Translations under genes and position numbers: made by a program
The notes under the pieces: model-generated
The model's database searches: none
The model's input: the letters and a program-made list of their open reading frames with translations, nothing else
What the model was told of the DNA's origin: nothing
Assembly: GCA_013054445.1 (NCBI GenBank)
Contig: JAAMPI010000297.1
Location: 1-44,492 of the forward strand
Source: Cudoniella acicularis
Taxonomy: Eukaryota > Ascomycota > Leotiomycetes > Helotiales > Helotiaceae
DNA length: 44,492 nt
Direction of reading: 5' to 3'
Part shown: piece by piece, positions 21,101 through 33,100 of the stretch
Numbering within the stretch: position 1 is the stretch's first letter
How the letters are laid out: every line of letters begins with the position of its first letter

Positions 21101-24100
21101 TGTCGGCAAAACCGCTGCTAAGGAGTTGTCGAGACTCTTCGCAATCTTAGTGACGGAATCAGTCATCGTCAGAAGGATCTCATCAACTTCCAAGACACGA
21201 TCGTCTTCATGGGTGTTGTTGTACTTATCGCCAGAAATGCAGTAGAAAGCAGCAAGCGCCTTGGTTGCTCTGCCACTCATAGGAGTGACTAATTCAACAG
21301 CGGACTGGAAATATTCTGGTAGAAATTTTTCAACGTTATGCTCGATCTCACCCAACTCGATACGCTGCCCATTAAGCTTGACTTGTGTATCCTTCCGAGA
21401 AACAAACGACAGAGTTCCATCAGGGTTATATCGAACAAGATCTCCAGTTCTGTATACTCGATCCCGAGGGACTATATCGCGTAGCCAGGGAGGATCGGAA
21501 ATAAAAGTCTCCAATGTCTTCTCAGTATTGTTCAAATATCCACGAGCAACAGTTCGTCCTTCAATGACAAGTTCGCCAATACTTCCAATGGGCATGAGGT
21601 TTTGGCCGTTGCGATGATCGACAATCCATGCTCGCCCTCCAATAGCCAGTCCAATATTTGAGTGGTCTGAGTTAAGTTCAATTCCTTGCTCATTCACTTT
21701 CATGCTAGTGGTGGCGATCACTGAAGTCTCGCTAGGACCATATGCGTTAATGAGACAGCAACTTCCTCTCCATTTGGCAATATGCCCGGGAGACATAGCT
21801 TCCCCTCCAGTGACCAGGACTTCTAAACTTGGTACACTTTTTGGCGACAAAGTGCTGGCCACAGACGGTGTCAAGAGTGTCCAAGTCACACCCATTCTCC
21901 TCATGGTTCCAGGTAGGTCGTTCAGACGATCATCCTCATTCGGTATGCAAACACATCCCCCCATAAGAAGAGTCGTTAAAATTTCCATAACTGAGGCATC
22001 GAAGGTGTGGGTAGCGAACTGAAACACCCTGGAGTTTGATCGCATACACATGGATTTGCTATGTGCCAATGCACCCGTGCTAAATGCTGCGTGCTCGATG
22101 ATAGTAGCTTTCGGTCGACCAGTAGTACCAGAGGTGAAGATGAGATACGCCGCGTTATCTGGAGAAACTTGTGGAATGATTGATGTCTCTGAAGTGTCGC
22201 TTAAAACACCCACAGAGGACTCGTCGACAATAAAAATCTTCTTGGTCATACCGGTGATCTTATTCAATTGGCGTGGTGAGCAAAGTACAAGGTCTGCTTG
22301 AACGTCATCGATAAACTGTTGCAATCTACCTTGAGGGTGAGAATGATCGAGTGGTACAAATGCACCTCCTGCTTTAAGGACAGCAAGCATCGAGACAACA
22401 TTCCATGCTGACTTCTCGAAACAAAGTGGTACGTATATCTCAGGCCCAACCCCAAGTTCCACCAGTTGGAGGGACAGCTTCTGGGATAACGCATCCAATT
22501 CAGTATAATTGAAATCTGCATCCCAGGAGCAGACAGCTGTTGCTGAGCCTCGAACCAGCTTGTTATCAGAAATTATTTCGTGTATGCACCTGTCGACCTT
22601 TTCAGGAAGTATGTTGTTCCAGTGCATGACTTGCTCTCGGCTTTGAGGACTGAACAGGCTGAAATTTCCGATAGTCTCGTCTAGATCGTGCCGAGAAATC
22701 ATTGAGTTCAAGATGTGCTCGAAGGTATCAGCGATATTTTTCATTTGGGTCGGAGAGATGCTAGTCGTCCAATAACCAAAATGAATCTCCACGTCTGACT
22801 CAGAGGCTTCCACGTTGACTGTGAAATCATATTCGCTGGGGTCATTTATGTTAACAATATCAAATGAGAGCTGAGTAGCTGTCGGTAATACAACACTCGC
22901 TCGATTCTGGAATGTGAACGCCGTATTAAATAGCGATGTACTTGAAAACTGAAGCTCGTGCTGAATGTCGCCAAGAGAGCAGCTTTGATGGCTCAATCCG
23001 TTGATAAAATCTGTCTGGATTCTTTCAAGAGCTTTCCTAGTGGTGAAGGAGTCGCCGAGACTAACGCGGCATGTCAACATATTTATAAAGGCACCGACTG
23101 CTGAGTCTTGGATTCCCTGGATTGGGGCATCTCTGCCAGAAGTCAAATAGCCAAAGCAGACATCGTCAGACCCGGTATATGCCCTTAAAATCATGGCCCA
23201 GGTAAATTGAAAGATATTAGAGAGTGTAATACCATGTGTACTGCAAAACGTACGCAGCTGGGGAGCCTGTGCGAGTCGAAGGACAAAAGACCGTAGTTCC
23301 TTTGGCTGTGTGGCTCTGTCGCTTGAAAGGTTGAGGTGGCAAGGCTCAATGCCATCCAAATATGCTTTCCAGTAATTGATATCTTCGTCAACCGAGGCAT
23401 TTTGTAGGTGGCGAACATAGCGGCTATATAACGGCCTGATATTGGGCAATTCTGGCTTGACCATTGGTGCTTCATCTGCTTGAAACGTACCACAATCTTT
23501 TGAGACTGCCAATTCGTACGCGACTCCTAGGTCCCTGAGCAATATTGGAATAGAGGTGCCGTCACATATCGCGTGGCTAATCTCTAGTTTGCAAAAGACC
23601 TGATTCCCTGCGGTTTTGCACAGGGTGAATCGATGAGGAGGCTGGCCGTCATCGAAATTTGGAGGCTTCTGTTCGTCCAGTGCATTTACGTCATTGCCCT
23701 CGATCCAAGAGATTCTTGCAATACAGTCTTTGAGAACTACTTGATCATTGAGTGAGGTCGAACACAACCCGTTGACGAAAACAGTCCTTAGCGTCGAATG
23801 CCGCCTGACAACTGCCTGCCAAGCCTCGACCAGATATCGTGGGTTCACTTGTCCTTTCTTCACAGTGGCCTCGAAAGCCATTGAGTAAGCGTAAAGCCCG
23901 GGGTCCTTCAATTGGGAAAGAAGCATTCCTTGTTGTGTAGGAGAGCAGGGATATACGTCTTCGATTCCCTCAAGGGACCTTATCCCAAGCTGTGGCAGTT
24001 TCTCAACCAACAGTTCAATTCCATTATATTTAAGTGGCATGAAAGGAAATTCGTGTAGTGTTCGTTCTGGTTTTTGTTGTACAAGCAGTTTTGCTGCCTC

Positions 24101-27100
24101 TTCAAGAGATCTTTTGCACTCCAAGACCCACCGACGGATCTTCGCTTGCCGACCCATGTGCTTACTATAAGAGAAAGAGAATTTGATGTTTCCGTGGGTG
24201 ACAGCAGCGGAAATTTCAAATAATGCAAATCGCTGCACATCTGGGCCTATATCGAAAGGAGCACCTAGCGCGTTGTCGACAGACTGTAACAAGGAATCCA
24301 TCCGCTCCAGCTGATTCAATTTTCCAAGGTAGTTGAATGTTGCTTCTATCGGCCAGTGTCGAGAGAAACGTTCCTGTCCCTCTTTTGTAAGGAAGCGATA
24401 TGCAAAATAAGGTCTGCCCTTATCCGGTATCCGGCACCGTAAGTCTTTAACCCACCGGATCGTATTTATCAGGTTCGTCGGCCCCTCATGCCCCGAAGGT
24501 AAAGAGATAGGACAGAGGGTTGTGAACCACCCCACTGTCCTTGATAAATCAATCTTCGAATCCCAGGGCTCACGGCCATGACCTTCGTTGTAGATCGCAG
24601 GTGGAAGTCTATCGGTAAAGACATTATTAAATGCCTGGAGAACAGCGGCAAGAAAGATGTCGACAGGTTCTGTTTTCATTGATTCATTACACGCTCCGAG
24701 AAGCAGTAAAGAGGTCTCTGTATCAATCGTGAATTCATCCTCAATAGTTTCACCGTACTGGTTCTCCCTGTCGTTCATCGACCAATAGCTCAGGTCTCCC
24801 ACGAGAACATCTGCCGGATGAAATAGGTTCTTGGACATAGATTGACAATTTTCCCGCTGGAAGCGTAACCAAGTTTGAAATGGCAGCGAACTTCTCACTT
24901 TTGAATTTGGGCTAGAAAGAAGATTCTCAAGGTCTTGTAGAATCACTCCCCAAGATACGACATCAACAACAAGGTGATGTGCCACCATCGATATAATCTG
25001 GGGTTGCTCGTCTCCAACATCAAGTAAGTCAATGACGAAAAGAGGTCCGTTTTGAACGTCTAGTTCTTTCTGCCTTTCGTGTATGAGGGCCGGTATTTCG
25101 CCCTTTGTAGCAGTCTTAGCCCGGACTTTGTATGACGCAGGTGCATCACGCGATATCCATTGGTGCCATATTCCCTGGTCATTTTTTTCCAAATCGCGCT
25201 CGCAGCATTGAGTGGGAGTCAACGATTGATTCGATCGCGAAATCCAACCTCTTGAGCGAGGTTTTCTTAGCCAAGCTTGCCATCACGCTTTGGTTGAAAT
25301 GTGAGTAATTGTCTCCAACGCATTGGAAATATAATTGTTGTATCGGGGATAAATCGAAGGCTTCATCGATCGGCTCAGTCTCATGTAATATTTCCTCTGG
25401 AAGTGTGACCCGTAGGCTGAGCTCTAAGATTGATTTGCTTTGAAGGATGTCTTGCATAGTCACACCGAGACCCTCCGCTCTGCAGCTTGACATAACATGC
25501 ATGGCAGAAATAGAGTCACCACCTAGGTGAAGAAATGAACGCCGGAGGCCGACCTTAAACGGTGGTAAATTGAGTGCTTTCCCCCAGATGTTACGAAGTT
25601 TGTGTTCGACTATGCTGCCCTTGGTATTCGCGTCCTGCGAGTCAGCGTCGGAGATTTGTTGATAGACTTCCCAATTCATATTCTCGATCCACTTCTCTAC
25701 TTGTCTGCGGTCTAATTTACCCGATGGCAGCAATGGTATCGTTTGCAAGACCACCCAGATTGAAGGGATCATGTAAGCAGGAAGGTGATTAGATAGTCTG
25801 TCTCGAATTCTAGATACGTAGAATGAGCTCACTTCCCGGCCCACGACCTCGATTCCACTACTTGTGGAGTTTGATGCAGCCAATTCTTGCAATGACAAGA
25901 CTGCAACTAGTCGATTCTTGCAGAACCCGAATTTTGGAATTATCGCTAGAGCATACTGAACGGAGGGATCCTTCAGATTATGCTCCACTTCACCTAACTC
26001 GAGTCGCTGCCCATGTAATTTTGCCTGGTTGTCTTGACGCCCGCAGAACACAAGTGTCCCATCTGAGGCATATCGGACAAGGTCTCCAGTCCTGTACATT
26101 CTCCGCTGCCCAAGGGAGTCTTCAGGACATTGGTATGCAGCCCAGGTTGGATTTTGAATAAATGCCTCGGCAGTTTTTGCGCTATTTTTAAGATAGCCTT
26201 GAGCAAGTATAGGTCCTTCGATTGTCAACTCTCCAACAGAGCCGATGGGCATCAGTCGATTAGGGTTCCGGGGATCTGTGACCCACGATCGACCACCAAC
26301 GGCCCGTCCCATATTGTTATGGTCCGAAGAGGCTGAAATTTCATTGTTGACCGTAGCTACCACGGCACACTCACTCGGTCCATAGGCGTTGATGAGCTTT
26401 AGCTTTTCCGCCCACTTGGATACATGGCTCCGGGACATGGCTTCGCCACCCAGTACCAAGGTACAAAGTGTTGGGATAGCAGAAGGTTGAATAAGCTCAA
26501 CAAAAGAAGGTGTCAATAGCGTCCAGCTCACATTCATCTTATTGATAACATCAGTAATGTTGTTCAATCGTGCCTCATCGCTAGGGATGCAGACGCAGCC
26601 GCCTAGAATCAACGTAGTAAAAACTTCAAGTATGCTAGCGTCGAAGGTGTAATTTGCGAATTGCAAAACTCTAGAGGAAGATTCTATCCTTAGAGCATGC
26701 CCATGCGCGATAGCTCCAGTGCAGAAAGCACTATGTTGCACAATTATTCCCCTACCGTTCTGTTAGTGAAAACTAATAAGGCGAATGGAGTATTGCATAC
26801 TTCGGTCTTCCAGTTGTCCCAGAAGTAAATATAACATAAGCCGGGCTGTTGCTGTTTCCTGCTGGAATGCTCACAGTGACATCTGGTAGTCCACTAATCA
26901 TCTGTCGGTCTATAGGAATGGCTTTCGGTACCAAACCGCTACACATTTCTTGAAACCGAGGCGAGCAAAGAATTATGGTAGCTTCCGTATCAGCGACAAT
27001 ACTGCTCAAACGTGAGGTTGGAGCCGCAGGGTCTAAGGGCACGAATGCTAATCCGGCCTTGAGAACTGCAAGCATTGTGACTATCGTGTAAGCCGACTTC

Positions 27101-30100
27101 TCGAAGCAGAGAGGAATGAGGTTTCCTTGGCCGCCCTCTATCAGGAGGAATTGAGCAAGTCTTGTTGAAATCGCGTCCAAAGCCGTGCAGGTGAATTTTG
27201 CATCCCAAGACTCCACAGCTATTGATTCTGGTGACTTCTTGGCCTGTTGCTGAACCATATCATGAATGCATTTATCGACGATACTCGTGCCCTCCTTGTT
27301 CCAGCTGCTAATCAGTGCTTCATCCTCGGGGTTCAGCATCTGAAGGTCGCCAAGCTTCTCGTCCATTCTCCCTCGAGAGCTGAAACAGTGAATAAAATGC
27401 TCAAATTGAGCCAAGAGTTGCCGAACCAGCCAGGTCGAAATGATCGTTTCATCGAAATGTGCGTCAATATTCACTCTGCCATCGCCCAGTTGACATGAGA
27501 CAGTGAGGGGATATGAGTAGAAGTTCGTTCCAATAGTTCCACTGCTACGGAAATTCCAAAAGCCGCTTTCTGGTTCCGTGTTTTCATGATGGATAGCAAG
27601 CAAATTTTGAAAGGTACATGCTATCGCAGAATCATCGCTCAAATGCTTGATATGCTGAAGGCCAGCATATTGAAATGGTATAGCCTCCGCAGATTGCGTT
27701 TGCACATCTTGCAAGAACTTTCCAATTGTGACTTTTGGACTGATCTGTAGTCGTGTTGGAATAGTCGCAAGTGTCGGTCCTATCATATCTGCGATGTCGT
27801 CCACAGGGGCATCTCGTCCGGTCAACGTCTCGCCGAAAACGACGTCTTCAGCATTTCCGGAATAAACCGCAACAACCAAAGCCCATGCGGCTCGGATTGT
27901 TGAGGCTGGTGTGATATGTGTCGCCGCTTTCCTTGTAAATTTCGCTGTGCGGGACTCTATGCTCACGGCGTGAACCTGAAATGCGGGACTTGGAAGGGCT
28001 GGGAACGGGCTTGCAGATGTGTTCGAAAGTTTGAATCTCCAAAAGGAGTCAGATTTAGCTGAATCGATTTCGACAAGATACTTGATGAACCTAGGATAAT
28101 AGGCCCGAAGGCTTGTGCTGACAGCCGTGAAATCAAAGTAGCACGCTTCAACTTTGTTCAGTAATAGAGGAATGCACCAACCATCGTAGAGAGCGTGATG
28201 GGCGGTCCACACAAAAAATGAATCCGCTCCATCTTGAACGATGGTGTATGTTGACAAAACTCCCCCGTTGTGAGAAGGTAACTGACGATCTTGATGGACA
28301 ATGGTTTCAAGGTCTGTAGCTTCATTGAAGCAAATAGACTCTCGGACAACGACCTGAAGAAATCCTAACGCTTTTGTATAGACGATCCGTGTTTTGAGGA
28401 TGACTTCACTTTCTACAACTTTGATCCAAGCCAAACAAAACCTGCTAATATCAATCTCAACGGGTAGTTTGTACACATTTTGTGCCACGTACGCCCCGGG
28501 ATCTTTAGCAGAAAGCACAATGAGACCTTCTTGAATTGCAGTGCATGGATAGATATCCCAAACAGACCCGATGGCAACGCCACAGTGGGAGGCAACTTCA
28601 CGTACAAGTTCACTCACATCCACGTTGGCAGGAAGTAGACTGAACGGCTCCGACACAAATGCGTCATGGTGAGCGGGGTTTGCGTAGGAGATTTTAGTAG
28701 CGTCCAATGCAAGATCTGATAATTTGGGCTTTTGGAAGACATCAGCGACGGTGAGCGAGATGCCTTTGAGTCGCGCAGCATTGATCAATTTCATGGCACC
28801 AATGGAGTCGCCACCAAGGCGGAAAAAATTATTTTCTGCACTCACTGCCTTGGATTGGAGTCCCAAGACTGTTTGCCACAACTCTGCTAGAGTCGTTTCC
28901 ATGCGTGTTGACGGTGCTCGTCCAGAAGTTCCTGCGAGTCGGTACATAGCGACTTCTTCCTCGCCAAGGGACTGCCATGCTGTGCGAAGCCTTCGGCGGT
29001 CTAGCTTCCCCGAAGACGTGATGGGAAGAGCGGTGACAGGAACGTACACAGTTGGAACCATATAAGCTGGTAGTGCTTGTGAAAGGGCGGCCTGGAGACT
29101 TGTAACTACTTCCCTCCCCGTATCTGACAAAGGTACGAAGAAATTATCCACAGTGGCAGAAGGAATAGGAAGATCTTCGGATAAACAAAAGAAGACTGCT
29201 AAGGCCTTGGTAGGATGACGCGTAGCTTCCGCCGTGACCATCTCGACAGCTGACTGCACATCCATTAAGTAAGTTTGGACGTGATGCTCGATCTCTCCAA
29301 CTTCAATCCTCTGCCCATTCAATTTCACCTGGGTGTCCTTGCGACCAAGGTATGTAATTGTACCATCCGAGTTATATCTTGCTAGGTCTCCAGTTTTATA
29401 TACACGTCGACATCCACCTGTTGCCCACGCTGGATCCTCAATGAAGGACTTGGAGGTTTTCTCTGGGTCATTGAGGTAGCCCCTGGCAAGTATAGGACCT
29501 TCGATAGCCAATTCGCCGACGCAGCCAATTGGCATTAAACGATCATGGTCGTAGGGGCTGACAATCCAAGAGATGCCACCGATAGACTTGCCGATGTTGG
29601 TTGTCTCGGAAGACTTCCTCAAGTCCCCATTCCACGTAGAGTTGATGGAACATTCTGACGGGCCATAGCAGCAATGGAGGGACACCTCGTTGCTCCAGAC
29701 TTCAATATTGTCTTTTGTAAGTGGCTCCCCACCGAGGGAAACATCCAAGACAGTCGGCACATCCGAAGGGTGAAGAAAACTGGCGACAGTCGGCGTTATG
29801 TCCATGAAGTTGACCCTCAGTCGATTGATTGCTCCAGCCAAGTCATTAAGTCGTTCATGCTCAGAAGGTACACAAACACAACCACCTCGCATGAGCGTAA
29901 TAAATATCTCTGCAAGGGAATTATCGAAGGTATAAGCTGCAAATTGGAGCACCCTCGAAGTCGGGCCCCAATTATAGACCGTGCCAGTTGCATGCGCACT
30001 TGTTACAATAGCGCGGTGCTCGAGTACTACCCCCTTAGGCATCCCAGTGCTCCCTGAGGTGTAAATGACAAAGCAAGGATTCGTGGAAATAGCCGCTGCA

Positions 30101-33100
30101 CAAGACTTATCACATTCTATGGCGCGTGAGTCCAAAAGAGCTTGGTTCACGGAGACGACATCAACAGCCATATCTTTGAACAGCTCGGCCCTTTCCAATG
30201 AAGTAAGAACAACCTTCGCATTGGTATCACAAAGGCGAAGTTCTAAAGCTTTTCTAGGATGCTTAGGATCAAGCGGAACAGCGGCGCCACCAGCTTTGAG
30301 CACAGCCAACATGGCAATGATTGTCCACCCAGATTTATCGAAGCAGATTGGAACGAGCATTTCGGGGCCGACATTCATTTGCGACAGGATTTGTGCCAAT
30401 CTTGAGGCTTGTTGATCGAGTTCGGCATATGTAAAATTTACATCCCAGGCACAAATTGCTGAAGCATTGGGGTGCGCGAGTACTTGCTTCCCGACGACTT
30501 CATGTACACAATCGTCAATAACCTCTGGACAGTCGCTGTTCCAGCTCGAGATTGTCTCAAGATGGTGCTGATGGAGGGTTTCAAGCTCCCCAATCTTCCA
30601 ATCGGAACAGGAAATGATGTTCTGAAGAGCTTTCACAAAGGTGGTGCCAATATTGACCGCCTGGCCATCCGATATGTAATCCGTCCAGTAGTCTAGATCC
30701 ATGGCAACGCCATCATCTGTAGCCTCGATATTCACGGAAATATTGTATTCTGTTGGGTCGTAGGTCGGAAGCCGTTCGTGGAAAGTTACTGCCGAGATTT
30801 TGCCCTTGGACGGCATAGGAACTCGTCGATAGGAAAGGGCTGTGTTGAAGAGTGGAATCCCAGCGAGACGCAAAGAATGTTGAACTTCTGCTAACGAAGT
30901 AGATTGGTGTGGCAAGCTATCCATATAATCTTTTTGCACTTTATGAAGAACATCGGCTAATGTGCTCGAGGACTCCATTTTGACTCGGCAGACGAGCAAA
31001 TTGATGAGTGGGCCAATAGTGTCCTCGATCCCCCTGATCGGCGCATCCCGGCCCGATACAAGGTAGCCAAAGCAGGTATCTTCAGAGCCGGTAAAAGCTC
31101 TCAGCGTGAGTGCCCAAGCAGTATGAAGCACATTTGAGAAGGTGACATTATGTGCGCTGCAATAGCTTTGTAGTTCACCAAATTGAGTGTCACTGCAACT
31201 CAATCTAAGTGATCGAAGGTCCTTTTCAGTAGGCCGACCGTCATTGAGAATTGGAAAGATAGATGGCTTTATGTTTGCCAAGTAGGCCATCCAAAATTCC
31301 ACACTTGACCGAGGGGGTTGATTCCGGAGAAAAGCAATGTATTCGCTGTACCGAGGTCCTCTTCCGCGTAAAGTCCCCTCATAGGCGGCCGCAAGATCCC
31401 GGAAGATAATTGACATCGAAGATCCATCCATAATAGCATGGCTTATCTCCAATTTACAGAATATCTTTCCATTGGCTATTTTGCAAATGGTGAAGCGATG
31501 TGGAGGCTGGTTTCGGTCTCCATAATCTGCGGGGTACTTCTTGGCGAGAATTTGGAGCGCATATTCCTCGCTGCTGCAGTCCATCTCTACAACATCTGGA
31601 ATGACTTCCTTGAGAACTACCTGGTCATAAAGGCCATCATCCATGCTGACGCTCTCGATGAAGACTGTCCGAAGACATGTGTGTCGATCTACAACCTGAC
31701 GCCATGCCGCTAGCAAGCGTCCAGGTTCGCTTGGCAATTCTTCATGGGTTTGGAGCTCCGAGACGACTTGAACTGCATAGTATGCAGAGGACTTGGCCTG
31801 ACTAATAAGCAACCCTTCCTGCATAGACGAACAGGGGTATGCTTCTTCAACGTCGTTGACACAAGAAAAATTCTTGATCTGTGAGAATCTCTCTTCAACT
31901 AATGCCCGGAGACCCTCATCGGTGAGCGAAAGTAGTGGGAAATCTCCGTGCGTTAGTTGAGGTTCCGTTCGAACAAGCTTCTCGGACAGTAATTCCAAAG
32001 ATTTAGAGCACTTCGAGATCCAATTTCGAATCATTTTTTGGTGTTTCATGTGACGGTTAAAGGTGAACGAAAACCTCAGTCTGCCTTGAGCAATCACAGC
32101 AGATATCTCGAAGAATCCGAAGCGAGGGGTATTTATTCCCACGTCACTGGTAGTATCAGCACCACGAGTCTCTCCCGCCATGCTATCGACTGGCCGAAGA
32201 AGGGCGCCTTGACGCTCAAGTTGTTGGTACTGCCCAAGGTAGTTGAAGGTAATCTCGAGAGGCCAATGGTGGCCAAAGTGTTTCCTTCCTTCTTCAGTCA
32301 ATAACCGACTTGCAAAGTACGGCCGACCATTGTCTGGGATCTTGCGACGAAGATCTTTAACGTGCCTGACAGCGTCTATAAGATCTGTCGCAGCGTGTCC
32401 AGAAATATAGATCGGATACATGGTTGTAAACCAGCCCACTGTTCTCGAAAGATCAACTGCTTCTCCCATTCTAGAGGATTCACGACCGTGACCTTCGTTG
32501 TACACTGCAGGCGCAGGACGACCATCGAATGTTTGAACGAATGAGCTTATTAGTGCAGCGACAAGTACATCGACGAGTTCTGTACGAAGAGCATTGTGGC
32601 ATTTAGTCAAGATTGAGGTTGTAATTGCTTCATCTAGCTCAAAGCTGGCAAAAGCCACGTTGCCGTAAGTGTTTGGAATTTCTTCCATCCCCCAAAATGA
32701 TAGGTCAGGAACTGGAAAATCATAGATTGGTAACACAATGTCGATGGCAGACATTTGAGAATCTTCTGCCTGCAGCTGGCACCATCTCTGGAATGAAAAT
32801 GGTTTATTGGTAACAGGTGAGGCTGGGTTTTGTAGCAACTCTTCGAGGTCTTCGAGTATGACACGCCAAGAGACAAGATCTATAACAAGATGATGTCCAA
32901 CCATGAACAAAAGCTGATCATTTCCAGGAATGTCAAAAAGATCAGCCGCGAAGACCGGACCATCAACAATGTTTAAGCAAGTCTGGCTATTTCTTATGGC
33001 TGGGATTGCATGCTTGGAATGCTCGATGTTGAATGTTCTCAGTCGGTAAGAGGTGGAAACTTCATTTGTGATAAGTTGCTGCCAACTACCTTCGGGCGGT

